Shown here piece by piece: positions 8,875-18,043 of a stretch of DNA of 36,167 bases. The DNA comes from an uncultured Bacteroides sp. Its GTDB lineage: Bacteria > Bacteroidota > Bacteroidia > Bacteroidales > Bacteroidaceae. Position 1 is the stretch's first letter, and every line of letters starts with the position of its first letter. The notes beneath the pieces are model-generated. The model did not search any database. It was given only the letters and a program-made list of their open reading frames with translations, and was not told the origin of the DNA. The position numbers and the translations under genes are program-made. The stretch lies in assembly GCA_937890825.1 (NCBI GenBank), contig CALADS010000020.1, forward strand, positions 1 through 36,167, in the 5' to 3' direction.

Positions 8875-10206
8875 ATGCCATTGAATTTGACAGAAGAACA
8901 GATATTGCAGCTCGCTCCCGACGACTCATCGGTAAAGGCCGGCAAAGGACTGGCAACCTTAAGCAAATGGGTACTGAGGGAATGCAGCGGACGTGCCGTC
9001 TGGGGGCATTGCCAGGGAAGCGGAAAGAATCCCTACCAGACGGTGATAGACTTGAATGACATTGCGTTCAAGTGTTCCTGCCCAAGCCGCAAATTCCCGT
9101 GCAAGCATGGGCTTGGCCTGTTGCTATTGTACGCCCGCCAGCCTGACCAGTTTACGCAGGCGGAAGAGCCGGAATGGGTGACAGCATGGCTGGCCAAAAG
9201 AACGGAGAAGGCCGAAAAGAAGGAACAGAAAACCAAAAGCGAAACCCCAGTGGATGAAGCGGCCCAGGCCAAGAGGCAGGAGAAACGTCACCAGAAGGTA
9301 CTGGGAGGTATATCCGACCTTGAGGTATGGATGAAGGACCTGGTGCGCAACGGATTCCTGAATGTTCCGGAACGTGCCTATACCCTGTTTGACAACATGG
9401 CCCGGAGGATGGTGGATGCCCAGGCACCGGGACTTGCGGGGAGACTGAGAGCCATGGAGACTATAGACTTCGACTCGGAAAACTGGAAATCCGACCTGAC
9501 GGAAAGCATGTCCAGGCTGTACCTGCTCATGCAGAGCTACAGGAACATGGACGGTCTTTCCGAAGAATGGAAGGACGAGATACGCACGCAAATCGGATAT
9601 CCCCAGTCCAAGGACAACGTCCTTGCCGGAGAGCCGGTGGCGGACAGTTGGCTCGTCCTTCACAAGCAGTCCCGTAAAGTCAACGATGTCAACACCGACA
9701 TCTACTGGTTTTACGGAAAGGAAAGCGAGCTTTTCGCCAGACACCTGAGTTTCGCCGTTGCCGGTACCTTTTCCACCGAGAGCTGGATCCCGGGCAGTAT
9801 CTATAAAGGGGCGCTATGCTTTTACAACGGTACGGGTACATGCCGACGTACATTGTTCCGGGAGTCCGTACTCGCGGAAGAAAACTTTGTGCCGGCGTGC
9901 AGCCCTGACCTGAAGCAGGCTGCCGCAGTGTACCGCACGGCCATGCTGACGAATCCGTTTTCCGAGGATGTCCCCCTGCTTGTGGATGACGTAAGGGTCG
10001 CCCGTAACGGGAAAGACTACACGTTGCTGGACAACGCGGGCAATGCCGTCTGTGTGGCGATGCCCGAGGAAACCTACATCGACATCCTCGCCATTACCGG
10101 CGGCAATCTGTTCGCAGCGCTGATCCTTGTAAACGGGGATATATGGGAACTGAAATCCATTTGGTGCAACAAAAAATATCATACTTGGAGAGATGAACGT
10201 AACTGA
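8875..10206 (+). CDS. SWIM zinc-finger protein (YehQ-like)
   Basis: A 443-residue protein with a SWIM zinc-binding motif near the N-terminus: C67-x-C69, then C76-x-H78 (in CSCPSRKFPCKHGLGL). SWIM fingers bind zinc and are thought to contact DNA or protein. A Lys/Glu-rich linker (about 102-140) follows, then a long C-terminal region without a name. In the yeh genes of enterobacteria a SWIM protein (YehQ) accompanies the MoxR-VWA genes, as here. A TTG at 8866 is in frame, but ATG 8875 is preferred. The gene overlaps the start of the DUF5691 gene by 14 bases, implying translational coupling. Confidence 0.85.
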   Translation: MPLNLTEEQILQLAPDDSSVKAGKGLATLSKWVLRECSGRAVWGHCQGSGKNPYQTVIDLNDIAFKCSCPSRKFPCKHGLGLLLLYARQPDQFTQAEEPEWVTAWLAKRTEKAEKKEQKTKSETPVDEAAQAKRQEKRHQKVLGGISDLEVWMKDLVRNGFLNVPERAYTLFDNMARRMVDAQAPGLAGRLRAMETIDFDSENWKSDLTESMSRLYLLMQSYRNMDGLSEEWKDEIRTQIGYPQSKDNVLAGEPVADSWLVLHKQSRKVNDVNTDIYWFYGKESELFARHLSFAVAGTFSTESWIPGSIYKGALCFYNGTGTCRRTLFRESVLAEENFVPACSPDLKQAAAVYRTAMLTNPFSEDVPLLVDDVRVARNGKDYTLLDNAGNAVCVAMPEETYIDILAITGGNLFAALILVNGDIWELKSIWCNKKYHTWRDERN

Positions 10207-11665
10207 ACCTATCATACAGGCTGCACTGCTTGGAACAGCCAACCGTGAATGCGCTCCCGGAGCCTTTCCCGAGTCCCTTCAGACGCTGGTAGACGGAATC
10301 CGCGAGAAAGCCGAAGACACGGAAGCGTTCCTGTATATGACAGCCGCATCCGCCTTCGCCTACAGGCGTGCCGGATGGGAACCGACCGGAGCGGAAGGCA
10401 TTGTCCCCGTGGAAACAGCTCCAGAAGAGGAACTGCCGTATTTCGACAAGGACCGGAGCCAACTCTTTTCCAGACTCCACAGCACACGCTATATGCTGGC
10501 CTACGCCTACCGTCTGGCACAGGGATCGGGAAAAATCATTTCACCCGAATACCTCCAGCCGCTTATCCGGCGTGCCTATGACCGCAACAACCCGTTGCGG
10601 TTTGAAGAACGAAGGCTGCTGAAAAATCTCGTCGGGAACAGAGGCTTATGGCTGACCAAGCAAATGGGCCTTGCCGGAGAGGAATGCGAAAAGACCGATT
10701 CCTGGGATACGGCCACCCACGGCGAGCGTAAGGAGATGCTTGCCAGATTCAGGCAGCAGGATCCTGCCGCAGCCCTCGAACTGCTGCGGAAAGACTGGAA
10801 AAGCGAACCGGCTAACCAGCGCAACGAACTGCTTGAATGTCTCCGGACAAACATCAGCAAGACCGACGAACCTTTCATACAGGAAGTGCTGGAGTCGGAC
10901 CGTAGCTCTATGGTCAAGGAAACGGCACGGCAACTTCTGTGCATGATTCCCGATTCAGCCATGGTGACGCGCTGCTGCGAACTTCTGCGCGGACATATCA
11001 GGCACAACATGCTTACCGGATGGTCATACGACGAGATCGGATACACCCCGGAGATGAAGGCCATGGGGCTGTCCGAGGTAAGTTCCAACAAGAAAGAGAG
11101 CGATTCCGAATTCATCCTGAGGCAACTCGCCGAACGGGTGCCGTTGAGCTTCTGGTGCGAGGTATATGGCTGCGGAAAGGAAGAGGCAGCGAGAAAATTC
11201 GCCAAGCATCCTCCTTTCAGGAAGTTCCTGGAGTTGGAAGACCCGATACTCAACTTCTCGGACGGGCTCTGGGCTTTCCACACCCTGAAGGAAGACCCTT
11301 CCTATTTGCGCAAGCCGGAACTCGTGGCACTACTTACTCCTTCACAACGGGAAGAAATAAGCTGGCCGGACTCGGTCCGGAATTTCGGTTACATCCCCGA
11401 TTCATGGTACGGAAACATTGATGAAGTGTGGGGACCCAAGTTCTCACGCAACATCCTGACCCAGATATTGAAAGAGGAATACCTGTATTATGCCGCCTAT
11501 CTGGCAGAACAGCTGGCCCTGCACATACCAGCCGAACTCAGAAGTCTGGTTGAAGCCAAAGCCAATGCTTCTGCACAGGCATCGCCATCCATGAACGAAT
11601 TCTGCTCAAAAATGCTTGAATTCATGGATCTGAAATCTGAAATAAACACTTTGTTCAACGAATAA
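10193..11665 (+). CDS. DUF5691 family protein
   Basis: A 490-residue, mostly helical protein opening with IIQAALLGTANRE, the usual DUF5691 opening (aLLGT-x-R). Helical repeats rich in Leu and Arg follow (for example LELLRKDWKSEPANQRNELL), consistent with a HEAT-like solenoid for protein-protein contacts. There is no signal peptide or membrane helix, and no catalytic motif is seen. DUF5691 genes typically sit between a SWIM gene and a MoxR ATPase gene, as here, so an adaptor role in that complex is inferred. The ATG at 10193 lies inside the SWIM gene (14-base overlap). The next gene starts 15 bases after the stop. Confidence 0.85.
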   Translation: MNVTEPIIQAALLGTANRECAPGAFPESLQTLVDGIREKAEDTEAFLYMTAASAFAYRRAGWEPTGAEGIVPVETAPEEELPYFDKDRSQLFSRLHSTRYMLAYAYRLAQGSGKIISPEYLQPLIRRAYDRNNPLRFEERRLLKNLVGNRGLWLTKQMGLAGEECEKTDSWDTATHGERKEMLARFRQQDPAAALELLRKDWKSEPANQRNELLECLRTNISKTDEPFIQEVLESDRSSMVKETARQLLCMIPDSAMVTRCCELLRGHIRHNMLTGWSYDEIGYTPEMKAMGLSEVSSNKKESDSEFILRQLAERVPLSFWCEVYGCGKEEAARKFAKHPPFRKFLELEDPILNFSDGLWAFHTLKEDPSYLRKPELVALLTPSQREEISWPDSVRNFGYIPDSWYGNIDEVWGPKFSRNILTQILKEEYLYYAAYLAEQLALHIPAELRSLVEAKANASAQASPSMNEFCSKMLEFMDLKSEINTLFNE

Positions 11666-11679
11666 AAACTGATACATAT

Positions 11680-12759
11680 ATGAGCACTTTACTGAGACAA
11701 CATGCCGAGCAACAGTTTGCAGAGGAACTGCATGAACTGAAAAAGAACGAGACCAACCCGATTCCTGAAAACTGGGAGATGTCACCCCAATCCGTAGTCA
11801 CCTACCTCATGGGTGGAACACTGAAGAACGGTTTCGAAGTTTCACCGAAATATATAGGCAACCGCCGACTGATGGAGATTGCTGTGGCCACCCTTGTCAC
11901 CGACCGGGCGCTGCTTCTGTACGGCCTTCCCGGTACGGCCAAGAGCTGGGTCAGTGAGCACATGGCGGCAGCCATATCCGGCGATTCAACGCTGATAGTA
12001 CAGGGAACCGCCGGAACGGGAGAAGAAGCCATCCGCTACGGCTGGAACTATGCCCGTCTTCTCGCCGAGGGGCCGAGTGAAGGAGCCTTGGTGCAGACTC
12101 CGATAATGAAGGCTATGCAGGAAGGCAAAACAGGACGTATTGAGGAGCTTACACGCATCGGATCGGACGTGCAGGATACGCTCATCACCATCCTTTCCGA
12201 AAAGACCCTGCCCATTCCCGAACTGAACAAAGAGGTACAGGCCATCCGCGGATTCAACATCATAGCCACGGCCAACAACAGGGACAAGGGCGTGAACGAC
12301 CTTTCGAGCGCACTGAAACGCCGTTTCAACACGGTCATCCTCCCATTGCCCGACACGCTTGAAGAAGAAGTTGACATTGTACGCCGCCGCGTGGAGAGTT
12401 TCGAGAAAGTGATGCAGCTGCCGGCAGAGAAACCGGCCCTTGATGAAATCCGCCGTGTTGTCACCATTTTCCGTGAACTGCGTCAGGGAGCCACCGGTGA
12501 CGGCAAGACGAAGCTCAAGAGTCCGAGCGGCACACTGAGTACTGCAGAAGCTATATCCGTGGTGAACAACGGCCTTGCTATGGCCGGCTATTTCGGCGAC
12601 GGACAGATACATGCCGAAGACCTCGTTTCTGGTATCCTCGGTGCCGTGGTGAAAGACCCGGTACAGGACAAAGTGGTTTGGCAGGAATACATGGAAACAG
12701 TGGTCAAAAACCGCGACGGCTGGAAAGACATCTATAGAGCTTCGAGAGACATGATTTGA
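11680..12759 (+). CDS. MoxR-family AAA+ ATPase (YehL-like)
   Basis: A 359-residue ATPase, near the length of E. coli YehL (362). It has Walker A GLPGTAKS (82-89), sensor 1 ATANNRD (196-202) and a candidate arginine finger in ALKRRF (R214/R215). A C-terminal lid helical region follows. The Walker B position reads RIEELTR (153-159), with Glu-Glu where Asp-Glu is usual; ILSEK and LPIPELN after it fit the MoxR pattern. MoxR ATPases form hexamers that remodel proteins and act with VWA-domain partners. The partner here should be the VWA protein at 15023. The gene is in a same-strand run with 14-25 base gaps. Confidence 0.93.
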   Translation: MSTLLRQHAEQQFAEELHELKKNETNPIPENWEMSPQSVVTYLMGGTLKNGFEVSPKYIGNRRLMEIAVATLVTDRALLLYGLPGTAKSWVSEHMAAAISGDSTLIVQGTAGTGEEAIRYGWNYARLLAEGPSEGALVQTPIMKAMQEGKTGRIEELTRIGSDVQDTLITILSEKTLPIPELNKEVQAIRGFNIIATANNRDKGVNDLSSALKRRFNTVILPLPDTLEEEVDIVRRRVESFEKVMQLPAEKPALDEIRRVVTIFRELRQGATGDGKTKLKSPSGTLSTAEAISVVNNGLAMAGYFGDGQIHAEDLVSGILGAVVKDPVQDKVVWQEYMETVVKNRDGWKDIYRASRDMI

Positions 12760-12784
12760 TTGATGTATTTAGGTATCGACTAAT

Positions 12785-15007
12785 ATGAAAGACATTCATC
12801 TATTAGGAATACGTCATCACGGACCTGGCTCCTGTCGGAACATCGTGGAGGAGTTGGAACGTATCTGTCCCGACCTTATCCTGCTTGAGGGACCGATGGA
12901 AGCGGAAGCCCTCATGCCTTTTATTGCCGACGGACAGATGGAACCGCCGGTAGCCCTGCTCGGCTATCAGCCCGATGCGCCGCAGAATGCCGTATTCTAT
13001 CCGTTTGCCGACTTCTCGCCGGAATGGCAGGCTTTGCGCTATGCGCTCAGAGAGAATGTTGCTTTACGTTTCTTCGATCTCCCGCTTGCCCACTCCCTTG
13101 CCTTTGAAGCGGAAAGGAAGGATGGCAGCGAACCTGTAGAAGCAGATGATGAAGCCGTTAAACACCCAGGTGACCCGTTTGACCTGCTGGCAGAAGCTGC
13201 CGGCTATCCCGACGGTGAATCGTGGTGGAACATGAACATAGAACAGCGCAGGGACGGCAACGGCATCTTCGAGGCCGTCAAAGAAGCTGTGACCGCACTC
13301 CGAGAAGCCCTCCCGGAACACACCTCCCGCAGGGACCTTGTCCGTGAAGCGTGGATGCGCCGCATGATACGGGCGGCACAGAAGGAACCTTTCGAACGCA
13401 TCGCCGTCATCTGCGGGGCATGGCATGTCCCGGCACTGGAGAATATGCCAAAGGTGAAGGACGACAACGAACTGCTGAAAGGGCTCCCGAAGGTAAAGGC
13501 GGAATGCACATGGATCCCGTGGACGTATGACAGGCTTACGTTCCGCAGCGGTTACGGGGCTGGTATAGACGCTCCGGGATGGTACCATTACCTGTGGCAT
13601 CATCCGGAAGATGACGGCACCTGGTGGGTCAGCCGTATAGCGGCCCTTCTGAGGAAGAAGGATATGGACATTTCGGTGGCCCACGTCATTGAGACCGTTC
13701 GTCTAGCGCAGACGACAGCCGCATTACGTGGATTGCCCGCCCCGACGCTGGAAGAATACAACGAGGCGGTAACCACTGTTATGGGCTTCGGGGACGACAT
13801 GCTGCTGCAACTCATCCGCGAATCGCTCATCGTGGGCAATCGGCTGGGCAAAGTGCCGGAAGCGGTACCCAAAGTCCCTCTCCTGATTGACGTGGAGCGG
13901 CTGCAGAAACGACTGCGCGTCCCCTTCACGGCAGAAATAAAGGAGATGACACTTGACCTGCGCAAAGAAACTGATTTGGAACGCAGTCTGTTCTTCCACC
14001 GCCTGGCCCTGCTTGACATAGACTGGGCCAAACCTGAAAGCGCAAGCGGCAAGGGTACATTCAAGGAAAAATGGAGCCTTTACCACAGACCGGAACAGAT
14101 TGTCTGCATCATAGAACGGGCGGTCTGGGGCAATACGGTGGAGGAAGCCGTGCAGAAGTACGTCTCCGACCGCATGACCGGAATCACCAGAATTCCCGAA
14201 CTGACGGGACTTCTTGACCGGGTCATTCCGACCAACCTTCCGGGGCTTGTGGAAGCGATGACCATCCGTCTTGACCGTCTGTCGGCAGCATCCACAGACA
14301 TTGTGGAGATGATGGAAGCAGTTCCCGACCTGGTGAACATCGTTCGTTACGGCGATGTCCGCAATCTGGATTTCAGCAAGGTGGGCAACATGCTCCGGGC
14401 TATGGTGGCACGTATCCTCGCAGGAGGTCTGCTCATCTGCATCAACATCGACGAAGAGGCAGCCGGAGAACTTCTTGAACACCTGTCGGCTACCGATTAC
14501 GCCGTCTCCACGCTTGATGACGAAGAGCTGAACGGCATGTGGTATGGGTTCGTACAGCAGATCCGCCATTCATCGGGAGCGCATCCGCTGCTCTCCGGAT
14601 ATGCGGCACGCATACTCTACGACAAGGGCAGGATATCGCGTGAAGAGATGCGTGACACCTTGAGCTTCTATTCATCGGTGGGCAATGCACCTTCTGACAT
14701 GGCATACTGGTTTGAGGGATTTCTGCGTGCATCAGGTTCAGTACTGCTGCTGGACGACAACCTGTGGCAGCTCGTGAACGGCTGGCTCTGCAGCCTGAGC
14801 GACGCGAATTTCATAGAACTGCTTCCGGTGATCAGACGCACATTCAGCAATTTCACTACGACCGAGCGACGCAAGCTCGGCGAGAAGGCCAAAGGATTCG
14901 AATTGAACGGAACCGATACCAAAATCGCCTCAGGGGAACATCCCTGCAATGACGGGGATGCATCCAAGGTGATACCTCTGCTTAACAGACTTCTGGGAAT
15001 CGGATAA
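12785..15007 (+). CDS. DUF5682 protein, TraB/ChaN-like fold (YehM-like)
   Basis: A 740-residue cytoplasmic protein. Three signatures of the TraB/ChaN/EreA-like superfamily are visible: GIRHHGPGS (8-16), LLEGP (33-37) and CGAWH with H214. The conserved His and Glu residues suggest a metal- or substrate-binding pocket, but no activity is established for DUF5682. The large helical C-terminal half (about 280-740) carries no motif I recognise. Length (740 against 759 in E. coli YehM) and position between the MoxR ATPase and VWA genes match the yehL-yehM-yehP order. The VWA gene starts 15 bases after its stop. Confidence 0.88.
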   Translation: MKDIHLLGIRHHGPGSCRNIVEELERICPDLILLEGPMEAEALMPFIADGQMEPPVALLGYQPDAPQNAVFYPFADFSPEWQALRYALRENVALRFFDLPLAHSLAFEAERKDGSEPVEADDEAVKHPGDPFDLLAEAAGYPDGESWWNMNIEQRRDGNGIFEAVKEAVTALREALPEHTSRRDLVREAWMRRMIRAAQKEPFERIAVICGAWHVPALENMPKVKDDNELLKGLPKVKAECTWIPWTYDRLTFRSGYGAGIDAPGWYHYLWHHPEDDGTWWVSRIAALLRKKDMDISVAHVIETVRLAQTTAALRGLPAPTLEEYNEAVTTVMGFGDDMLLQLIRESLIVGNRLGKVPEAVPKVPLLIDVERLQKRLRVPFTAEIKEMTLDLRKETDLERSLFFHRLALLDIDWAKPESASGKGTFKEKWSLYHRPEQIVCIIERAVWGNTVEEAVQKYVSDRMTGITRIPELTGLLDRVIPTNLPGLVEAMTIRLDRLSAASTDIVEMMEAVPDLVNIVRYGDVRNLDFSKVGNMLRAMVARILAGGLLICINIDEEAAGELLEHLSATDYAVSTLDDEELNGMWYGFVQQIRHSSGAHPLLSGYAARILYDKGRISREEMRDTLSFYSSVGNAPSDMAYWFEGFLRASGSVLLLDDNLWQLVNGWLCSLSDANFIELLPVIRRTFSNFTTTERRKLGEKAKGFELNGTDTKIASGEHPCNDGDASKVIPLLNRLLGIG

Positions 15008-15022
15008 AATAAGGAACAGAAC

Positions 15023-16156
15023 ATGGAAACAGAATATTTGAAAAGATGGCGCATGGCTCTTGGCGGAAACGCCGCTGACGGGACGGGTGTAACGCTGACG
15101 GTGGAGGAACAGCGCCTTGACAGTTCGCTGAAAGCCGTCTATGACAGTGACCGCCGGGGCGGACTCGGATCATCGGCCCCAAAGGTAAGCCGCTGGCTGG
15201 GTGATATCCGGGAGTTTTTCCCACAAACCGTCGTGCAGGTCATCCAAAGGGATGCCATCAAGCGTTTGCATATCGACTCGCTGCTTACCGAGAAGGAGAT
15301 GCTGGCTACGGTTGTCCCTGACGTGCATTTGGTGGCTACACTGATGTCACTTGGCAGGGCCATTCCCGAAAAGAACAAGGACATGGCCCGTCAGGTTGTA
15401 CGCAAGGTCGTGGATGACCTGCTGCGAAAACTCTCCTCCCCTACACAACAAGCTGTCACCGGTGCTTTGAACCGTTCGGCAAGAAGGCGCAATCCCCGTT
15501 ACAACGAGATAGACTGGAAGACGACCATCCTAAAGAACCTGAAGAACTACCAACCCCAGTACAAGACCGTCATTCCGGAAGTCAGGATAGGCTACGGCAG
15601 AAAATGCAAGGCTCTGAAGGACATCATTCTCTGTCTCGACCAGAGCGGTTCGATGGGAACCTCTGTCGTCTATTCCGGCATCTTCGGTTCGGTACTGGCC
15701 TCCCTGCCGTCTGTGAGCACGCGTATGGTGGTGTTCGACACGTCGGTCGTTGACCTTACCGATGATCTGCAGGATCCGGTTGACCTGCTGTTCGGTGTCC
15801 AGCTCGGCGGAGGAACCGACATAGCCAGAGCCCTGACTTACTGTCAGGGTGTAATCACACGGCCGCAGGATACCGTGCTGGTACTGGTGACCGACCTTTA
15901 TGAAGGCGGTGACGAGAAAGAGATGCGCAAGCGTTTCGCCTCCATCGTGGCCAGCGGTGTGCAGTTAATCGTGCTTCCGGCGCTGAACGATGACGGGGCG
16001 CCCTGCTACGACAAGCGCAATGCCGAGTATCTTGCCGGTCTGGGTGTTCCCACGTTTGCCTGTACGCCTGACAAATTCCCTGACCTGATGGCTGCGGCAT
16101 TGAGCAAGCAGGATATCGGGATGTGGGCATCAAAGAATATCAAAGAGAGCCATTAA
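15023..16156 (+). CDS. VWA-domain protein, MoxR partner (YehP-like)
   Basis: A 377-residue protein with an N-terminal helical region (about 1-190) and a C-terminal von Willebrand A domain. The metal-ion-dependent adhesion site is complete: D206-x-S208-G-S210 (in CLDQSGSMG), T265 (GGGTD) and D291 (VTDLYEGGDE). It lacks a signal peptide and membrane helices, so it is cytoplasmic, unlike VWA proteins of the BatA type. MoxR ATPases are known to work with such proteins, probably by acting on metal-dependent ligand binding. The length matches E. coli YehP (378). It is the last gene of the tight G+C-rich run. An AAGGAAC about 10 bases before the ATG could serve as a ribosome site. Confidence 0.92.
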   Translation: METEYLKRWRMALGGNAADGTGVTLTVEEQRLDSSLKAVYDSDRRGGLGSSAPKVSRWLGDIREFFPQTVVQVIQRDAIKRLHIDSLLTEKEMLATVVPDVHLVATLMSLGRAIPEKNKDMARQVVRKVVDDLLRKLSSPTQQAVTGALNRSARRRNPRYNEIDWKTTILKNLKNYQPQYKTVIPEVRIGYGRKCKALKDIILCLDQSGSMGTSVVYSGIFGSVLASLPSVSTRMVVFDTSVVDLTDDLQDPVDLLFGVQLGGGTDIARALTYCQGVITRPQDTVLVLVTDLYEGGDEKEMRKRFASIVASGVQLIVLPALNDDGAPCYDKRNAEYLAGLGVPTFACTPDKFPDLMAAALSKQDIGMWASKNIKESH

Positions 16157-16216
16157 AGCATCTTCAAAACAATGTCTTGATTGATTTTACAACCAATAGT
16201 TTTAAATACTTAAGAT

Positions 16217-17110
16217 ATGGAATTTTTCGATTATTTTGCCCGTCTGTTCGGAATGGACCCTACACAGTTGCCCGTGTACCTGAGAATTATGACATTCATC
16301 GTTCCTGTTGTATTTGTCGTATTCTTTACCTGCTTGATTATAAGTAAAGTTCGAAAAGTCATTAAACTTGTCCGCCATGTGCGACAAGGAATCCGTGTAA
16401 AAGAAAATCCGTCACTCAACGCTGATGAGGTGCGAAAGATTGCCGTTGGCGCATTATATGCCTACCAACAGGGAGGATATGTAGATGATATGGAACTGGA
16501 TGTTGACGAATCTCGCCTTACCATCATTCTGTCAGAATGGTGGGGAATTGAAGACCGGGATGATGCCGTAAACACAGTGAATTATCTGAGTAATGCCCCA
16601 TCGCAAAATATCCTTCCACTTGTCTTTGCTGCCTACAACGCTTCAAATAATGATGAAGCGATGCAGATAATTCGGGATGAAATTGCGAATGACCCTAATT
16701 TTGCAAATCTTCCCGATGGTATGGAACGGGCAAAAGGGTTGATTGAAAAGACGCAAGAACAACTCTCCAACCTAAAATCACGATACGAGATTTTAGTCAA
16801 CAATGGAATCATTGCATCCTCGAATGATATTGCACGCCTTGGAGTTGTGGCATGGGATGCAGGAAGACTTAACTTTGTAGCAAGGGCAGCTTTACAGAGA
16901 GGTTTTTTGACACAGGAAGAATGTCAGCAGTGTATTGACCATGCCTATGTCATGGCAAAATCCGCAGGGTTCAGTTCATGGAAAGAGTTTGCCAACAGCT
17001 ATATGTTGGGACGCACCATGTGGAATGGAGATTGCAATATGGGTGGACTTGCCGAAGATATGCTCACAAAGCCCAATTCACCATGGGTACGTTTTCCATG
17101 GGAAGCATAA
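16217..17110 (+). CDS. Membrane-anchored DUF1266 protein
   Basis: A 297-residue protein with one hydrophobic helix (about 22-43) followed by basic residues (KVRKVIKLVRHVR), which places the bulk in the cytoplasm. The C-terminal third (about 190-297) is a DUF1266 domain, recognised by GVVAWDAGRLNFVARAA, GFLTQEE and SWKEFANSYMLGR. DUF1266 has no known activity; it is often found near toxin or secretion loci, but that is only an association. The gap after the VWA gene is 60 bases. Base composition falls back towards A+T here. A strong terminator follows at 17179. Confidence 0.8.
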   Translation: MEFFDYFARLFGMDPTQLPVYLRIMTFIVPVVFVVFFTCLIISKVRKVIKLVRHVRQGIRVKENPSLNADEVRKIAVGALYAYQQGGYVDDMELDVDESRLTIILSEWWGIEDRDDAVNTVNYLSNAPSQNILPLVFAAYNASNNDEAMQIIRDEIANDPNFANLPDGMERAKGLIEKTQEQLSNLKSRYEILVNNGIIASSNDIARLGVVAWDAGRLNFVARAALQRGFLTQEECQQCIDHAYVMAKSAGFSSWKEFANSYMLGRTMWNGDCNMGGLAEDMLTKPNSPWVRFPWEA

Positions 17111-17178
17111 TAAGAACGAAAGAATACGGATATATACATCTGGTAAACGTGCCACAAAAAAAATGTATTTTACACGCT

Positions 17179-17224
17179 GGCATGGCTAGCAGGGTTGCTG
17201 TCAGCCATGCCTTTTGAAATTTTT
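17179..17224 (+). terminator. Rho-independent terminator after the DUF1266 gene
   Basis: The arms GGCATGGCT (17179-17187) and AGCCATGCC (17203-17211) form a 9-bp perfect stem, with AGCA/TGCT pairing inside the loop. TTTTGAAATTTTT follows. It marks the end of the main operon before the small envelope genes. Confidence 0.85.
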
Positions 17225-17268
17225 GACGATTAAAAGATACGCAAGGATAACATTAAATCATATTACAC

Positions 17269-17772
17269 ATGAACACTAAGATTTTAGCATTAGGACTGCT
17301 TGCTCTTGGAGCTTCAGGATGCAGAAATACAGGCAAACAAGTAACCCAGTTGCAAAGCGTCGGGATTGCCGTTCCGGGAGCCGCACGCATTACCATCGAC
17401 AAACTGCCTGAAATATTGAGAAACGTACAAGCTGGACGGACTCAGTTTGACTTTACAGGTATTTGCGGAAATGGTACGGACTGCATCTACTTCATGCAGG
17501 AAAACGGGAAATTCTACATTGATTTTGAAGCCATGAGCAAGGAACAGCTTCCTTATCTGGATTCACTGAAACAGTTCGCAAAGGAACATAATTATCCTAT
17601 TGTCGAAACAACTTATAACAATACTCCGGTCGATTACGGACATCTGAAATATGCTCCCGTCCTTAGCCTGAAAGTCAATGCAGACATAGACAGTATCGTG
17701 AAGGTCGGAAAACAGATTGAGCAGACCATTTTCAGGAACAACGAACGAACAGTTTATGAAATAGTGCCTTGA
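17269..17772 (+). CDS. Small predicted lipoprotein, unknown function
   Basis: A 167-residue protein with an N-terminal lipoprotein signal: a basic start, a hydrophobic core and lipobox GASGC with Cys18. The mature part contains a compact domain (about 30-165) with two Cys (in GICGNGTDC) and no family I recognise. It is probably membrane-tethered and exposed to the periplasm or cell surface. The next gene begins one base after its stop, so the two are co-translated. It is the first gene after the terminator at 17179-17224; no consensus promoter is seen in front. Confidence 0.7.
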   Translation: MNTKILALGLLALGASGCRNTGKQVTQLQSVGIAVPGAARITIDKLPEILRNVQAGRTQFDFTGICGNGTDCIYFMQENGKFYIDFEAMSKEQLPYLDSLKQFAKEHNYPIVETTYNNTPVDYGHLKYAPVLSLKVNADIDSIVKVGKQIEQTIFRNNERTVYEIVP

Positions 17773-17773
17773 T

Positions 17774-18028
17774 ATGGATAATGTGTCGGAGAAAATAGAC
17801 AGATGGCTGGGCGAACATCCGCAGTATGCCTTCCTGATATTCATCGGGGCATTCCTGTTCGTACTTTTGGGCATTATACTCAACTGGAAATGGGCTTGGG
17901 AACCCCGCACTTCTGTCGGTTGGGAACTGGTAGATACGCTCGGAGAAAGGACATACCGCTTCTGGAAAGGTGTGTTTATGGCCATTTTAATCATCATTTT
18001 AGTGGTTATATATTGCACGACTTATTAA
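17774..18028 (+). CDS. Small two-helix membrane protein
   Basis: An 84-residue protein with helices at about 18-38 and 64-82. The segment between them starts NWKWAWEP. The pattern W-L-x-x-H-P-x-Y then L-x-W-x-W-A is shared with the 95-residue protein encoded on the opposite strand at 19676-19963, so the two are paralogues. Function is unknown. It sits between the lipoprotein gene (1-base gap) and the 272-aa membrane gene (15-base gap). Confidence 0.7.
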   Translation: MDNVSEKIDRWLGEHPQYAFLIFIGAFLFVLLGIILNWKWAWEPRTSVGWELVDTLGERTYRFWKGVFMAILIIILVVIYCTTY

Positions 18029-18043
18029 AATGACAACAATCAC

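Noticed and set aside
9124..9744. 206-codon minus-strand open frame inside the SWIM gene
   Set aside because: It lies opposite a G+C-rich gene with clear family motifs; open antisense frames are expected there by composition. The product has no recognisable pattern.
10576..11283. 235-codon minus-strand frame opposite the DUF5691 gene
   Set aside because: Ser/Arg-rich shadow translation of a real gene in the other direction.
13724..14569. 281-codon minus-strand open frame opposite the DUF5682 gene
   Set aside because: It is antisense shadow of a well-supported gene, with no motif and no room for a promoter.
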